50,453 nt of DNA from Flavobacteriaceae bacterium (GTDB lineage: Bacteria > Bacteroidota > Bacteroidia > Flavobacteriales > Flavobacteriaceae), in the NCBI GenBank assembly GCA_021647885.1, contig JAKITV010000016.1:1-50453 (forward strand), written 5' to 3'. Position 1 is the first letter of the stretch; every line of letters begins with the position of its first letter. A program made the position numbers and the translations under genes. The notes under the pieces are model-generated. The model did not search any database and was not told the origin of the DNA. It saw only the letters and a list, made by a program, of their open reading frames with translations. Shown here one piece after another: positions 1-7,867 of the stretch.

Positions 1-917
1 AATTCATTGATAAAAATGTAAGACCTTATATTTCATCATCTACGGAACATATTCTAAATGATAGGTCAATAGAGGATATGCTTCAAGGTTATATAAAATC
101 AACTTTTAATCTTGAATTAAAATTACCGAATGGTAAAACAAAATCTTTAAAACTTACACTTAGCAAAAGCACAGAAAAAGAATTATATCCTGACGATAAA
201 ACTGAATTATTTGAGTTTAAATGGATAAACAAAGATATAGCATATATTGCTTTAAATTCATTTGCAAGTTGGGATATAATGGGCTTATTTTCAGATAAAT
301 TTTCAGAAATTCAAAAAGCAAAAAAACTAATAATAGATATAAGAAAAAATGGAGGTGGAAAAGGAAACATAGGACGAGAGATTATAAAACACCTCACAAA
401 AGATACTATTATTTATGGCTCTAAATCGCAAAGCAGATTACACATACCTACTTATAAGGCTTGGGGAAAATGGACTAAAGTAAAAGATACTGTAAATAGT
501 GCCTGGAATAAACAATCGTATTTGACCTATCGTGACCAATATTATTATGACTTTCCATACCAATCCTATTCTACAGCGAATTTGGATATAACAAGAATTG
601 AAATTCCTACAGTTATATTAATTGGACACAATACAGCATCTGCTGCTGAAGACTTTTTGATTTATGCTGATAATCAAGAAAATATGACAAAAATTGGCGA
701 GCCAACTTTTGGAAGTACAGGACAACCAATGTATTTTGAGTTAATAAATGGTAGTTCAGTACGAATATGTACAAAAAAAGATACATATTCAGATGGAAGA
801 GAATTTGTTGGTATTGGAATTCAACCAGATATCGAAGTGAAAAAAAGTTTTTCTGATTATATGGAAAATAAAGACCCTGTTTTAGAAAAAGCAATTGAAT
901 ATTTGAACGAAAAATAA
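1..917 (+). CDS. S41 family peptidase, C-terminal part (5' end outside window)
   Basis: The frame is open from base 3 to the TAA at 915-917, so the gene begins before the window; the ATG at 78 is internal. What remains is the catalytic half of a C-terminal-processing-protease-like (S41) serine peptidase. It has a beta-strand with DIRKNGGGKGN, the nucleophile motif GHNTASAAEDF (Ser in SAAED), and GEPTFGSTGQP. The last motif has no Lys where CtpA-type enzymes place the general base, which fits the tricorn/IRBP-like S41 branch common in Bacteroidota. These are usually secreted or periplasmic, but the signal peptide would lie outside the window. An attC-like foldback follows within 15 nt of the stop. 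Family assignment is firm; the substrate is unknown. Confidence 0.85.
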   Translation, partial: FIDKNVRPYISSSTEHILNDRSIEDMLQGYIKSTFNLELKLPNGKTKSLKLTLSKSTEKELYPDDKTELFEFKWINKDIAYIALNSFASWDIMGLFSDKFSEIQKAKKLIIDIRKNGGGKGNIGREIIKHLTKDTIIYGSKSQSRLHIPTYKAWGKWTKVKDTVNSAWNKQSYLTYRDQYYYDFPYQSYSTANLDITRIEIPTVILIGHNTASAAEDFLIYADNQENMTKIGEPTFGSTGQPMYFELINGSSVRICTKKDTYSDGREFVGIGIQPDIEVKKSFSDYMENKDPVLEKAIEYLNEK

Positions 918-924
918 CTGGTGG

Positions 925-1053
925 CAACAACGGCTATACTTAATTGCTTAGTTCTGTGCTACTTTGGAAAAATCTCCGATTTTTCCAAGTTGGGTTTGTA
1001 CTTATAAAATTAAGTGCTAAATTGTCGCAACTAAGCATAGCCAAACCGATAAC
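925..1053. repeat. attC-like imperfect foldback element
   Basis: The only sequence between the peptidase stop and the convergent glycosyltransferase gene is a long imperfect inverted repeat. Outer arms GGCTAT (932-937) and ATAGCC (1037-1042) continue into GCTTAGTT (946-953) and AACTAAGC (1029-1036), with an extra 8 nt on the left side. A perfect 11-bp hairpin, TTTGGAAAAATC-type, lies inside (964-974 with 978-988). The asymmetric bulge and the position just after a gene stop resemble integron attC recombination sites. From memory, similar elements follow many stand-alone genes in Flavobacteriia. No integrase is visible here. Confidence 0.45.
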
Positions 1054-1066
1054 GAAACCCTAAAAA

Positions 1067-2299
1067 TCACTTATTCTTCTCGGCTATCCACTTACTCATA
1101 TATTTAGTGCTTTGCATAGTATGATGCTGTAACATTTGTCCTGTGAAGTTGCTAAGGCGTTTGTTGTGGAGTTGTGGAGTCGTTACTTCTAGCATTTCAA
1201 GAAACTTACTTTGAAATTGATTCTTATTAAATCTCTTGTTAATAATCTCAAAGCCATTTAGTTGCTTCTCTTTCCAAATGTTTTCATTAGTAAATAATGA
1301 AACTGTTCTATCTGCAAATAGTTGAGGATTATCTTCAATAAATCCGTTTGGTTTAATATTTCCAAACATACCTTCTGCTCCAATGTTTGTAGTTACACAA
1401 GGTGTTCCGTTTTGCATGGCATCAATTAATTTGCCTTTTAATCCAGCTCCAAATTGTAAAGGTGCAACACATACTTTAGATTGTTGCATGACATAATTAA
1501 CATCTTCGGCAAATCCTTTTATGAGAAAACCTTCTTTATCATTATGTAATTGATTAACCTTTTGCGAAGCATAAGCACCATAAATATGTAATTCTGCTTT
1601 TGGTAATTGTTTACGAATTAATGGCCAAATCACTTCTTTTAAATACAACACCGAATTATAATTAGGCTCGTGCAAAAAGTTACCAATGCTTATAAAGTGT
1701 TGTCGTTCTTCAAACTTCGGAAGGTTTTTAACAGCTTCAGAAGAAACTTCGTTTAACATAAATGGTAAATAATGCAGTAGCGATTTATCTACTTTAAATT
1801 GATGTTGAAGAAGATCTACTTCAGCTTCCGAAATAATTAAACTCAAATCGCATCTATAAATACTCGCTATTTCGCGTTTTGCAATATCATTAAATAAATA
1901 AGAAGTGTTGAATTCTTTTCTTTCATTAAAAGCTTTTTGTCTTCCTTTTCGTAAACAATGTAAATCTTCGGTATCCAGAATTCGTAAGGCATCAGGACAT
2001 TGTTCTGCAACGCGCCAACCAAACTGTTCTTCCATCATAAAACGATCAAACAGTACAATATCTGGTTTCAGTTGTTTTATAAAAACATCAAAACTTGAAT
2101 TGTTCAACTCAATACTTATTTGAGAGATTCCTACGCTTTCGAGATTAAAAGCATTGTCACTTTTAGCACAAGGACTTGCAAAAGTTATGTTGTAATTGTG
2201 AGATTGAAACACTTTAATTAACTGCATCATTCTACTTCCAGCTGCAGAACTTTTTGGCTCTGGCCACACAAAACCGATGATTAATATATTTTTTGCCAC
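1067..2299 (-). CDS. Glycosyltransferase, GT4 (GT-B) type
   Basis: A 410-residue GT-B fold glycosyltransferase. The N-terminus IIGFVWPEPKSSAAGSRMMQLI has the acceptor-side layout of family 1/4 enzymes. The C-terminal half has ISIGNFLHEPN, VCVAPLQFGAGLKGKLIDAMQNGTPCVTT and a conserved Glu-rich donor loop (GAEGM). It would move an activated sugar to a cell-surface or secreted acceptor; donor and acceptor cannot be read from sequence. The start is GTG at 2299, directly followed by the Rossmann strand NILIIG, so no ATG start is needed. The last ~30 residues are basic and polar. It stands alone, convergent with the peptidase and ending close to the foldback element. Confidence 0.85.
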   Translation of the reverse strand: MAKNILIIGFVWPEPKSSAAGSRMMQLIKVFQSHNYNITFASPCAKSDNAFNLESVGISQISIELNNSSFDVFIKQLKPDIVLFDRFMMEEQFGWRVAEQCPDALRILDTEDLHCLRKGRQKAFNERKEFNTSYLFNDIAKREIASIYRCDLSLIISEAEVDLLQHQFKVDKSLLHYLPFMLNEVSSEAVKNLPKFEERQHFISIGNFLHEPNYNSVLYLKEVIWPLIRKQLPKAELHIYGAYASQKVNQLHNDKEGFLIKGFAEDVNYVMQQSKVCVAPLQFGAGLKGKLIDAMQNGTPCVTTNIGAEGMFGNIKPNGFIEDNPQLFADRTVSLFTNENIWKEKQLNGFEIINKRFNKNQFQSKFLEMLEVTTPQLHNKRLSNFTGQMLQHHTMQSTKYMSKWIAEKNK

Positions 2300-2370
2300 G
2301 AATACACGAATCTAATTAATTAGACTTAAAAATAAATTTACTGCTTATTGCAACTGAATACTGTAAGCTT

Positions 2371-2844
2371 TTATTCAGATTTTAGTTCTGAACTATACTT
2401 AACTCGAACTTGTTTTGCCCAAGCAATCATACTTTCAATTTGCGAATCAGTAAGTTTAGCTTCGCTATGCGTCCAGGTATAAGAAGGTAAAGGCATTTCT
2501 TTTTCTTCAACCATTTCTATCAATTCTTCTAACTTATGATCTTTCTTTTTAATGGTGTAAGCATTCCAATTAGAAAAATTTAATTCTTCTTTTCCATGAT
2601 TTACATGATCTGCCATCCAATAATTTGCTGGAGTTATATTACTATACCAAGGGTAACGCGTATTATTACTATGGCAATCAAAACAACTTTGTTTTAAAAT
2701 GAGTTTAACGGCTTCTGGTGGATTTGTATCTGCTATAAATGCTTCAATAGAGGCAGTATTTCCTTCATTCTTTTCTGGTCCAAAAAATTGTGCAATGATT
2801 AACACAATTAATAATAGGAGCAATATTTTTTTTAGAATCTTCAT
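2371..2844 (-). CDS. Haem-binding domain protein (monohaem cytochrome-like)
   Basis: A 157-residue protein with an N-terminal membrane anchor or uncleaved signal (KKILLLLLIVLIIAQFF). A c-type haem site CFDCH sits near residue 54, followed by the hallmark SNNTRYPWYSNITPANYWM of the Haem_bd family known from Bacteroidota. Further on are GKEELNFSNW and a MPLPSYTW segment whose Met/His residues could give the distal haem ligand. It is probably exported to the periplasm and matured by cytochrome c assembly. Its function in electron transfer or sensing is unknown. It is divergent from the gene at 2885 with only 40 bp between the starts. Confidence 0.85.
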   Translation of the reverse strand: MKILKKILLLLLIVLIIAQFFGPEKNEGNTASIEAFIADTNPPEAVKLILKQSCFDCHSNNTRYPWYSNITPANYWMADHVNHGKEELNFSNWNAYTIKKKDHKLEELIEMVEEKEMPLPSYTWTHSEAKLTDSQIESMIAWAKQVRVKYSSELKSE

Positions 2845-2884
2845 TATTACTTAATTTTAGTTTCTTAAATGTACTAAAATATTA

Positions 2885-3493
2885 ATGACTACAGAAGAAT
2901 TATACAAGGAATTAGATTACGTAGATCACTCACGCGAAAAACGATTAAAATACGCAAATCTGGTAATCGAAAATCCAGATTTAATTCCTAAGCTATTAAA
3001 GATTTTATTTATGGTAGATGATAAAATATCTTGCAGAGCAGCTTGGGTTTTTGAGTTTATGTGTGGCGAAAATCTTGATGCAATTATTCCATATTTAGAT
3101 AAATTTACTGAAGAAGCTCATAGCGTTCATTTAGATTCTGCTGTGCGTCCAGTTGCCAAAGTTTGCGAATATCTGGCAAAGGCATACTACTCTAAACAAG
3201 ACAACAGGATAAAAACAGCATTACAAACAAAACACAAAGAGAAAATTGTTGAAGCTTGTTTTGATTGGATGATTAACGACGAAAAAATTGCACCAAAAGC
3301 TTACGCCATGAATACTTTATTTCTTTTAGGACAAGATTACGATTGGGTTCATCCAGAATTAGTTTTAATTTTAGAACGCGATTTTCAAATGCAAAGTTCA
3401 GGATTTAAAGCTCGTGCAAGATATCTTCTTCGTAAACTGAAGAAAAATTCCAATCCCGATAGCTATCGGGATAAATTCCAAATTCCAGACTAA
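2885..3493 (+). CDS. Alpha-helical protein of unknown function
   Basis: This 202-residue soluble protein has no signal peptide. It looks all-helical, with HEAT/ARM-like character (NPDLIPKLLKILFMVDDKISCRAAWVFEF and EKIAPKAYAMNTLFLLGQDYDW). I do not recognise a named family beyond its resemblance to adenylosuccinate-lyase-adjacent hypothetical proteins of flavobacteria. It lies directly upstream of purB on the same strand, with a 250-bp gap containing a purB promoter box. Its last 12 residues (NPDSYRDKFQIP) are translated from an inserted palindromic repeat, so the original C-terminus was probably close to LRKLKKN. Confidence 0.7.
   Translation: MTTEELYKELDYVDHSREKRLKYANLVIENPDLIPKLLKILFMVDDKISCRAAWVFEFMCGENLDAIIPYLDKFTEEAHSVHLDSAVRPVAKVCEYLAKAYYSKQDNRIKTALQTKHKEKIVEACFDWMINDEKIAPKAYAMNTLFLLGQDYDWVHPELVLILERDFQMQSSGFKARARYLLRKLKKNSNPDSYRDKFQIPD
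3453..3472. repeat. Palindromic repeat ATCCCGATAGCTATCGGGAT inside a CDS
   Basis: A perfect 20-bp palindrome at the 3' end of the preceding gene, read in frame as NPDSYRD. It is one of eight copies of the TCCCGATAnnTATCGGGA family in the window. Confidence 0.9.
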
Positions 3494-3714
3494 ATTTTTA
3501 ATAACTCAACAAAAAATTCGAACGCTGATAACACAGATTAAGTCAATTTTCTCAGAAAGCAAATCTGTGTTCTATCATAAAAAACCCATGTCATCTGTGT
3601 TCCATTTACAGTTTAAATAAATCAAAAATCGTAAATCGCAGTATTAATCTATACAGTTCTAGTTGCAGTTAAAAAACTTCTGTCCTCGGTCTTCGGTCTT
3701 CTAGCCAAAAGAAT

Positions 3715-3722
3715 TATCTTTG
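3715..3722 (+). promoter_or_regulatory. purB -7 promoter box TATCTTTG
   Basis: TATCTTTG matches the Bacteroidota primary-sigma -7 consensus TAnnTTTG and ends 24 nt before the purB ATG. It overlaps the first codons of a longer in-frame reading (TTG at 3720), which is why the ATG at 3747 is preferred as start. No clear -33 TTTG was found. The rest of 3494-3714 is AT-rich sequence with short repeats of ATCTGTGTTC type and no gene. Confidence 0.6.
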
Positions 3723-3746
3723 CAACTTCAAAAAACAACACAACCT

Positions 3747-5090
3747 ATGTCTTTATCAACGCTTAATGCCGTTTCTCCTATTGATGGTCGCTATAGAAGT
3801 AAAACTGAATCTTTAGCTTTATATTTTTCTGAAGAAGCATTAATTAAATATCGTGTTAAGGTTGAAATTGAATATTTTATCTCACTTTGCGAAATTCCGC
3901 TACCTCAACTTACCGATTTTGATACTACTCTTTTTAATGATTTAAGAGCAATTTATAACGACTTTTCCACTGAAGATGCTTTAGCTATTAAAAAAATTGA
4001 AGGTATTACAAATCATGATGTTAAAGCTGTTGAGTATTTTATTAAAGAGAAGTTTGAGACCTTAGGTATTTCAGCATATAAAGAGTTTATCCATTTTGGA
4101 TTAACCTCTCAAGACATCAATAACACAGCGATTCCTTTAAGTATAAAGGACGCGATGAATGATGTGTATGTGCCAGAATATTTTACTGTTCTGGAAAAAT
4201 TAAAAGCTTTATCTGAAGAATGGAAAGCCATACCAATGCTGGCAAGAACACATGGACAACCAGCTTCCCCTACTCGTTTAGGTAAAGAAATTGAGGTTTT
4301 TGTTGTTCGGCTTAAAGAACAGTTTAATTTATTAAACGATATACCAAGTGCAGCAAAATTTGGAGGTGCAACAGGTAATTTTAATGCGCACCACGTAGCT
4401 TATCCTAATATAGACTGGAAAGATTTTGGATCGCGTTTTGTTCAGGAAAAACTGGGTTTACAATACTCTTTCCCTACTACACAAATTGAACATTACGACC
4501 ATATGGCAGCTTTGTTTGATTGCTTAAAACGCATCAACACAATCATAATAGATTTAAACAGAGATATTTGGACTTATGTGTCTATGGAATATTTTAAACA
4601 GAAAATTAAAAAAGGTGAAGTTGGCAGCTCTGCAATGCCACATAAAGTAAATCCTATAGATTTTGAAAACAGCGAAGGTAATTTGGGTATTGCAAACGCT
4701 ATTTTTGAACACTTGTCTGCCAAATTACCCATTTCTCGTTTGCAGCGAGATTTAACCGACAGTACTATACTTCGAAATGTTGGCGTTCCTTTTGGACATA
4801 CCTTAATAGGTTTTAAATCGACTTTAAAAGGATTGAATAAATTATTGCTGAACGAAGCTAAATTTGCCGAAGATTTAGAAAACAATTGGGCAGTTGTTGC
4901 AGAAGCTATTCAAACTATTTTACGTCGTGAAGGTTACCCAAATCCTTATGAAGCACTTAAAGGATTAACCAGAACCAATGAAGCTATTACTAAAACTTCT
5001 ATATCTAATTTTATTGATACTTTAAACGTTAATGACGCTTTAAAAGTCGAACTTAAAGCGATTTCTCCAAGTAACTATACTGGAATTTAA
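3747..5090 (+). CDS. purB: Adenylosuccinate lyase
   Basis: A 447-residue enzyme of the fumarase/aspartase superfamily. It splits SAICAR to AICAR and adenylosuccinate to AMP, each with release of fumarate, in purine synthesis. Visible motifs are SPIDGRYRSK at the N-terminus, FGLTSQDINNTA, ARTHGQPASPT with the catalytic His, and the superfamily signature GSSAMPHKVNPIDFEN with its mobile Ser loop. Length and the SPIDGRY start match the E. coli-like PurB branch (about 456 residues). The ATG at 3747 is chosen over the TTG at 3720 because a -7 promoter box overlaps the latter. The TAA is followed after 1 nt by a small membrane-protein gene, probably co-transcribed. Confidence 0.97.
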   Translation: MSLSTLNAVSPIDGRYRSKTESLALYFSEEALIKYRVKVEIEYFISLCEIPLPQLTDFDTTLFNDLRAIYNDFSTEDALAIKKIEGITNHDVKAVEYFIKEKFETLGISAYKEFIHFGLTSQDINNTAIPLSIKDAMNDVYVPEYFTVLEKLKALSEEWKAIPMLARTHGQPASPTRLGKEIEVFVVRLKEQFNLLNDIPSAAKFGGATGNFNAHHVAYPNIDWKDFGSRFVQEKLGLQYSFPTTQIEHYDHMAALFDCLKRINTIIIDLNRDIWTYVSMEYFKQKIKKGEVGSSAMPHKVNPIDFENSEGNLGIANAIFEHLSAKLPISRLQRDLTDSTILRNVGVPFGHTLIGFKSTLKGLNKLLLNEAKFAEDLENNWAVVAEAIQTILRREGYPNPYEALKGLTRTNEAITKTSISNFIDTLNVNDALKVELKAISPSNYTGI

Positions 5091-5091
5091 A

Positions 5092-5280
5092 ATGAATGAT
5101 AAAACATCTTTATTATCTACTGCTGTATTTACGCTATTCTTTTTTATAAGTGGATTGCTTGATATTATGAGCCATTTTTTGGTTAAAACGATTTTGTTTG
5201 TTGGCTTTTTTGCAATAGTTGTAAATATAATTCTTGTAAAATCGAAAGGTAAAGACAAAAAAAAAACTGCCTCCAGATAG
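5092..5280 (+). CDS. Small two-helix membrane protein
   Basis: A 62-residue ORF beginning 1 nt after the purB stop. It has two hydrophobic stretches (STAVFTLFFFISGLLDIM and LVKTILFVGFFAIVVNIILV) and a strongly basic tail (KSKGKDKKKTASR). The tight coupling to purB and the clear membrane topology argue for a real gene. I do not recognise a family. The last residues and the stop lie at the edge of a palindromic repeat, so the C-terminus may have been altered. Confidence 0.6.
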   Translation: MNDKTSLLSTAVFTLFFFISGLLDIMSHFLVKTILFVGFFAIVVNIILVKSKGKDKKKTASR

Positions 5281-5316
5281 ATCCCGATAATTATCGGGAC
5301 GGGATTGACAGTTTTT
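5262..5316. terminator. Possible bidirectional terminator containing a palindromic repeat
   Basis: AAAAACTG (5262-5269) and CAGTTTTT (5309-5316) can pair as an outer stem. The inner part holds the perfect palindrome TCCCGATAATTATCGGGA (5282-5299). It lies between convergent genes (5280 and 5368), where a two-way terminator is expected. The outer stem starts within the small ORF. Confidence 0.45.
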
Positions 5317-5367
5317 AACATTAATATATAGTCTTCAATATAAATTATTGAAGGATTTTTAGTTTCA

Positions 5368-5913
5368 CTACTTAAAGAAACTCATAAATTCTTTTACACT
5401 ACTTTCATCTGGATTTGCATTTTGAATGATACCTCCAAGCTTCATTATTTTAGCAGGTTCCATATTATCTCCTAAAACCCTAATTATTGCAAAGCCTTTA
5501 TCTTTTGCAGTTACAAATACGATTAGCTCATCAATAGATGTATCTGTACCAATATATTTTACTATAATCTTTCCATCGGTAGAATTTCCTCCTCTAAAAA
5601 GCTCATCATATCTTTCATCCTTTAATATGTTTTGCACTTTAATCAATTCTGCTTGATATTCCTCTATATTATCATCTGATAAACGATAGCCTAACATGTT
5701 TAATTTATCAACAGACTCGTAAGCTTCTTTTTGATCTTCGGTTAAAATAGTTTCATCTATATTAACAAAACTTGTAGGTATATCTACCGAAATAAAATTT
5801 GGTGTTTCTTGATTGGAAACGTAATATCCTTGTAAGGTCTCTCCATAGTTGCAGCTTGTTAAAACCGCAACTATAAAGAGTGACATTACAATGCTTTTGA
5901 TTGATATGTTCAT
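5368..5913 (-). CDS. DUF4252 lipoprotein
   Basis: A 181-residue predicted lipoprotein: signal MNISIKSIVMSLFIVAVLTSC with lipobox LTSC and Cys at residue 21. The mature part matches the DUF4252 type, with an FISVDIPTSFVNI segment and a C-terminal IIVKYIGTDTSIDELIVFVTAKDKGFAIIRVLGDN strand-rich core that is shared with the upstream neighbour. It is the last gene of a sigma / anti-sigma-like / DUF4252 / DUF4252 cluster and starts 20 nt after the previous stop. Family function is unknown; the gene set suggests an envelope-response role. Confidence 0.8.
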   Translation of the reverse strand: MNISIKSIVMSLFIVAVLTSCNYGETLQGYYVSNQETPNFISVDIPTSFVNIDETILTEDQKEAYESVDKLNMLGYRLSDDNIEEYQAELIKVQNILKDERYDELFRGGNSTDGKIIVKYIGTDTSIDELIVFVTAKDKGFAIIRVLGDNMEPAKIMKLGGIIQNANPDESSVKEFMSFFK

Positions 5914-5933
5914 GATGATAATTTATACTTTAA

Positions 5934-6509
5934 TTAGTTTTTCTTGTCTCCAGCTTTTTCTAAATGCTTCCCTCCTGGAATATTCATTTGGTTTGTAAGC
6001 TTGGATATTTGTCTTAAATCTATATCTCCTGTTAAGGATAACAATACTGTTTCTATTTCACGTTTTTTACCGTTGATGGTTATATCCTCTCCTTTTGTTA
6101 ATTCTTTTAAACCTGTAACAAACATCAATAGTTCTTTTACATGGTTCTCATCTTTACCTTCTTTAACATAGATTTTAACAGTTTGATTACCATCTTTTAT
6201 TCGCATCAATTCTTCTAAATCCGAACTTTTTAAATATTTGGTAACAGTGGCTTTCATATTAGCCGATACTTTTTCATCTCCAGTAGAAAACACTTTAAAG
6301 CCTGTGATTTTTTTTACCATATCTACATATCCTTGGGCTTCGGGATCGTCTAAATCTATATTTATACTTGCCAGCATACTAAACATTTTCTGATTGACAA
6401 TTACTGATGATACTTCATCTAAATCTTCATATTTATCGAAGATACTCTGTCCAAAAGTTACTATTGGAGCTAACGCTATCGCTACTATTATTACTAATTT
6501 TTTATTCAT
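5934..6509 (-). CDS. DUF4252 secreted protein
   Basis: 191 residues from MNKKLVIIVAIALAPIVTFGQS, a cleavable signal peptide. The frame extends 16 codons further (to 6557), but that would put charged residues before the signal, so 6509 is preferred. The mature protein holds SIFDKYEDLDEVSSVIVNQKMF, MVKKITGFKVFST and QTVKIYVKEGKDENHVKELLMFVTG, typical of DUF4252. It is a paralogue of the following lipoprotein, without a lipobox. Third gene of the ECF sigma cluster. Confidence 0.8.
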   Translation of the reverse strand: MNKKLVIIVAIALAPIVTFGQSIFDKYEDLDEVSSVIVNQKMFSMLASINIDLDDPEAQGYVDMVKKITGFKVFSTGDEKVSANMKATVTKYLKSSDLEELMRIKDGNQTVKIYVKEGKDENHVKELLMFVTGLKELTKGEDITINGKKREIETVLLSLTGDIDLRQISKLTNQMNIPGGKHLEKAGDKKN

Positions 6510-6568
6510 GATTTTTTTATTGTTTAGGTATTCGTGAAAATTTATTAAATTTTTCATGATTTTTACTT

Positions 6569-7063
6569 TTAATTTGTTTTAAAAATTTTATTTGTTGCTT
6601 TTGAAAATTCATTTATGTAATTCATTTGTTCTGCACCTTTTTCAAAACTTTCAGATGCTATTTTTAAAGTATTTAAACTCGTTGCGCCTTCATTAAAATT
6701 TGAAGACACCATAGCCAAAGCTTTTTTTGTTTGAAAATAAGCTTCTTGTTGTTCAAGGGTTAATTGACTTAAATCTGTAATGGGTTTGTTTACTTGTGTG
6801 TAAATCCCAAACATTAGAACTGCTACTGCTGCGACCGAAATCCATTTATACAAAGTGTATGTTTGTTTTGGTTTTAATGGAATGTCTTTAGTAAACTGTT
6901 CTTCCTGTGTTATTACAAAATACTGAAACATTGGTTTATATACTTCCAAATGTGGCGCTACAGTTTCTTGAGTAAAATAGTGTTTTAACTGCTGCTCTTC
7001 TTGTAAAGTAGTTTCTCCGTTGTCGTACTTTTCTAATAATTTTTCTATGTTATCTAATACCAT
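6569..7063 (-). CDS. Putative anti-sigma factor, single-pass membrane protein
   Basis: A 164-residue protein. The N-terminal ~85 residues are acidic and helical (LDNIEKLLEKYDNGETTLQEEQQLKHYF), of the kind that binds ECF sigma factors in Bacteroidota. One membrane helix follows (WISVAAVAVLMFGIYTQV, about residues 74-91), then an extracytoplasmic tail of about 70 residues. The start overlaps the sigma gene end by 14 nt, so translation is coupled. No zinc-binding HxxxCxxC motif is visible, so it is not a ZAS-type anti-sigma. Function is inferred from position and topology. Confidence 0.7.
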   Translation of the reverse strand: MVLDNIEKLLEKYDNGETTLQEEQQLKHYFTQETVAPHLEVYKPMFQYFVITQEEQFTKDIPLKPKQTYTLYKWISVAAVAVLMFGIYTQVNKPITDLSQLTLEQQEAYFQTKKALAMVSSNFNEGATSLNTLKIASESFEKGAEQMNYINEFSKATNKIFKTN

Positions 7064-7559
7064 AACTATGGGTTTTAGTTAATTTCTCTCTTAATGTTTT
7101 TCTTGCTCTTGATAAGGATACTCTAATAGCTGTTTCGTTCATGTCCAGCATTTTTGAAATTTCATTAAAGTCGTATTGCTCAATATCTCTAAGCTGCATT
7201 ATTATTTTTTGTTGCTCAGGTAACTCTTCCATAATTTTAGAGACCCAATCCAAACTATCATTTATTTCTAGTTGTTTCTGCAACGATAAATTATTATCTT
7301 GATAATTATTATGCACAATTTTTAAATTTTGTGCGTGTTTAGATTTTAGTTTATCAAGGCAAAAATTCTTTGTCATTGTCATCGAAAAAGCTTCCACATT
7401 TTTATAATCTTGCATCTGCTCTTTTTTATTCCACAGTTTAAGTAATATTTCTTGTGTGGCATCTTCAGCTTCTTCCTTCGACACTAACAATCGTTTTGCT
7501 AAACGAAACACCTTATCTTTAAAAGGCAATACTATGTTTAAAAACTCCGACTGTGTCAT
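7050..7559 (-). CDS. ECF RNA polymerase sigma factor
   Basis: A 169-residue sigma-70 family ECF factor. Region 2 (residues ~10-75) includes KDKVFRLAKRLLVSKEEAEDATQEILLKLWNKK with the DATQE core-binding and -10-recognition helix. Region 4 (~110-160) includes LPEQQKIIMQLRDIEQYDFNEISKMLDMNETAIRVSLSRARKTL, a helix-turn-helix for -35 recognition. It heads a four-gene minus-strand cluster with an overlapping anti-sigma-like gene and two DUF4252 genes, which are its likely targets or partners. Confidence 0.93.
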   Translation of the reverse strand: MTQSEFLNIVLPFKDKVFRLAKRLLVSKEEAEDATQEILLKLWNKKEQMQDYKNVEAFSMTMTKNFCLDKLKSKHAQNLKIVHNNYQDNNLSLQKQLEINDSLDWVSKIMEELPEQQKIIMQLRDIEQYDFNEISKMLDMNETAIRVSLSRARKTLREKLTKTHSYGIR

Positions 7560-7867
7560 TTTGGTTGGTTAATTCCCCTTTGCCCTACTTACATTTTAAC
7601 TCAATGAAACTCATTTTAAGTTATTGTATCGTTGAATCTATGATTTCCCAAAGGGAAAACTTAAAAAGGAATAAATAGTTTTCCTATTTGTTATTACGAC
7701 GATGCAATATCTATTTTGTTACAGTGTTGTAAAAAATTATTTTTACCATGAGTAAAATAAAGAATAATTCCGTTTCACACAAACAGGTTCTCGCCTTTGC
7801 GAGAATTAAAATTTTTATTTTGCAATAATGTAACTAACTTTAGAGTTTTAAAAGAAAAATTTAAGCT
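7560..7867. other. Divergent intergenic region, no gene
   Basis: This 308-bp region between the divergent sigma and S41 genes contains a short inverted repeat TTTCCCAAAGGGAAA (about 7647-7661) and a GTTCTCGCCTTTGCGAGAA hairpin (about 7790-7808). Before the S41 gene there is only a weak -7-like TAACTTTA (7835-7842). No complete TAnnTTTG promoter was found on either strand, which would suit sigma-dependent autoregulation of the minus-strand cluster. Confidence 0.5.

Noticed and set aside
5040-5321. 93-codon minus-strand frame across the purB end
   Set aside because: It is antisense to the purB C-terminus and the small membrane protein, with no signal or promoter; the plus-strand gene coupled to purB is better supported.
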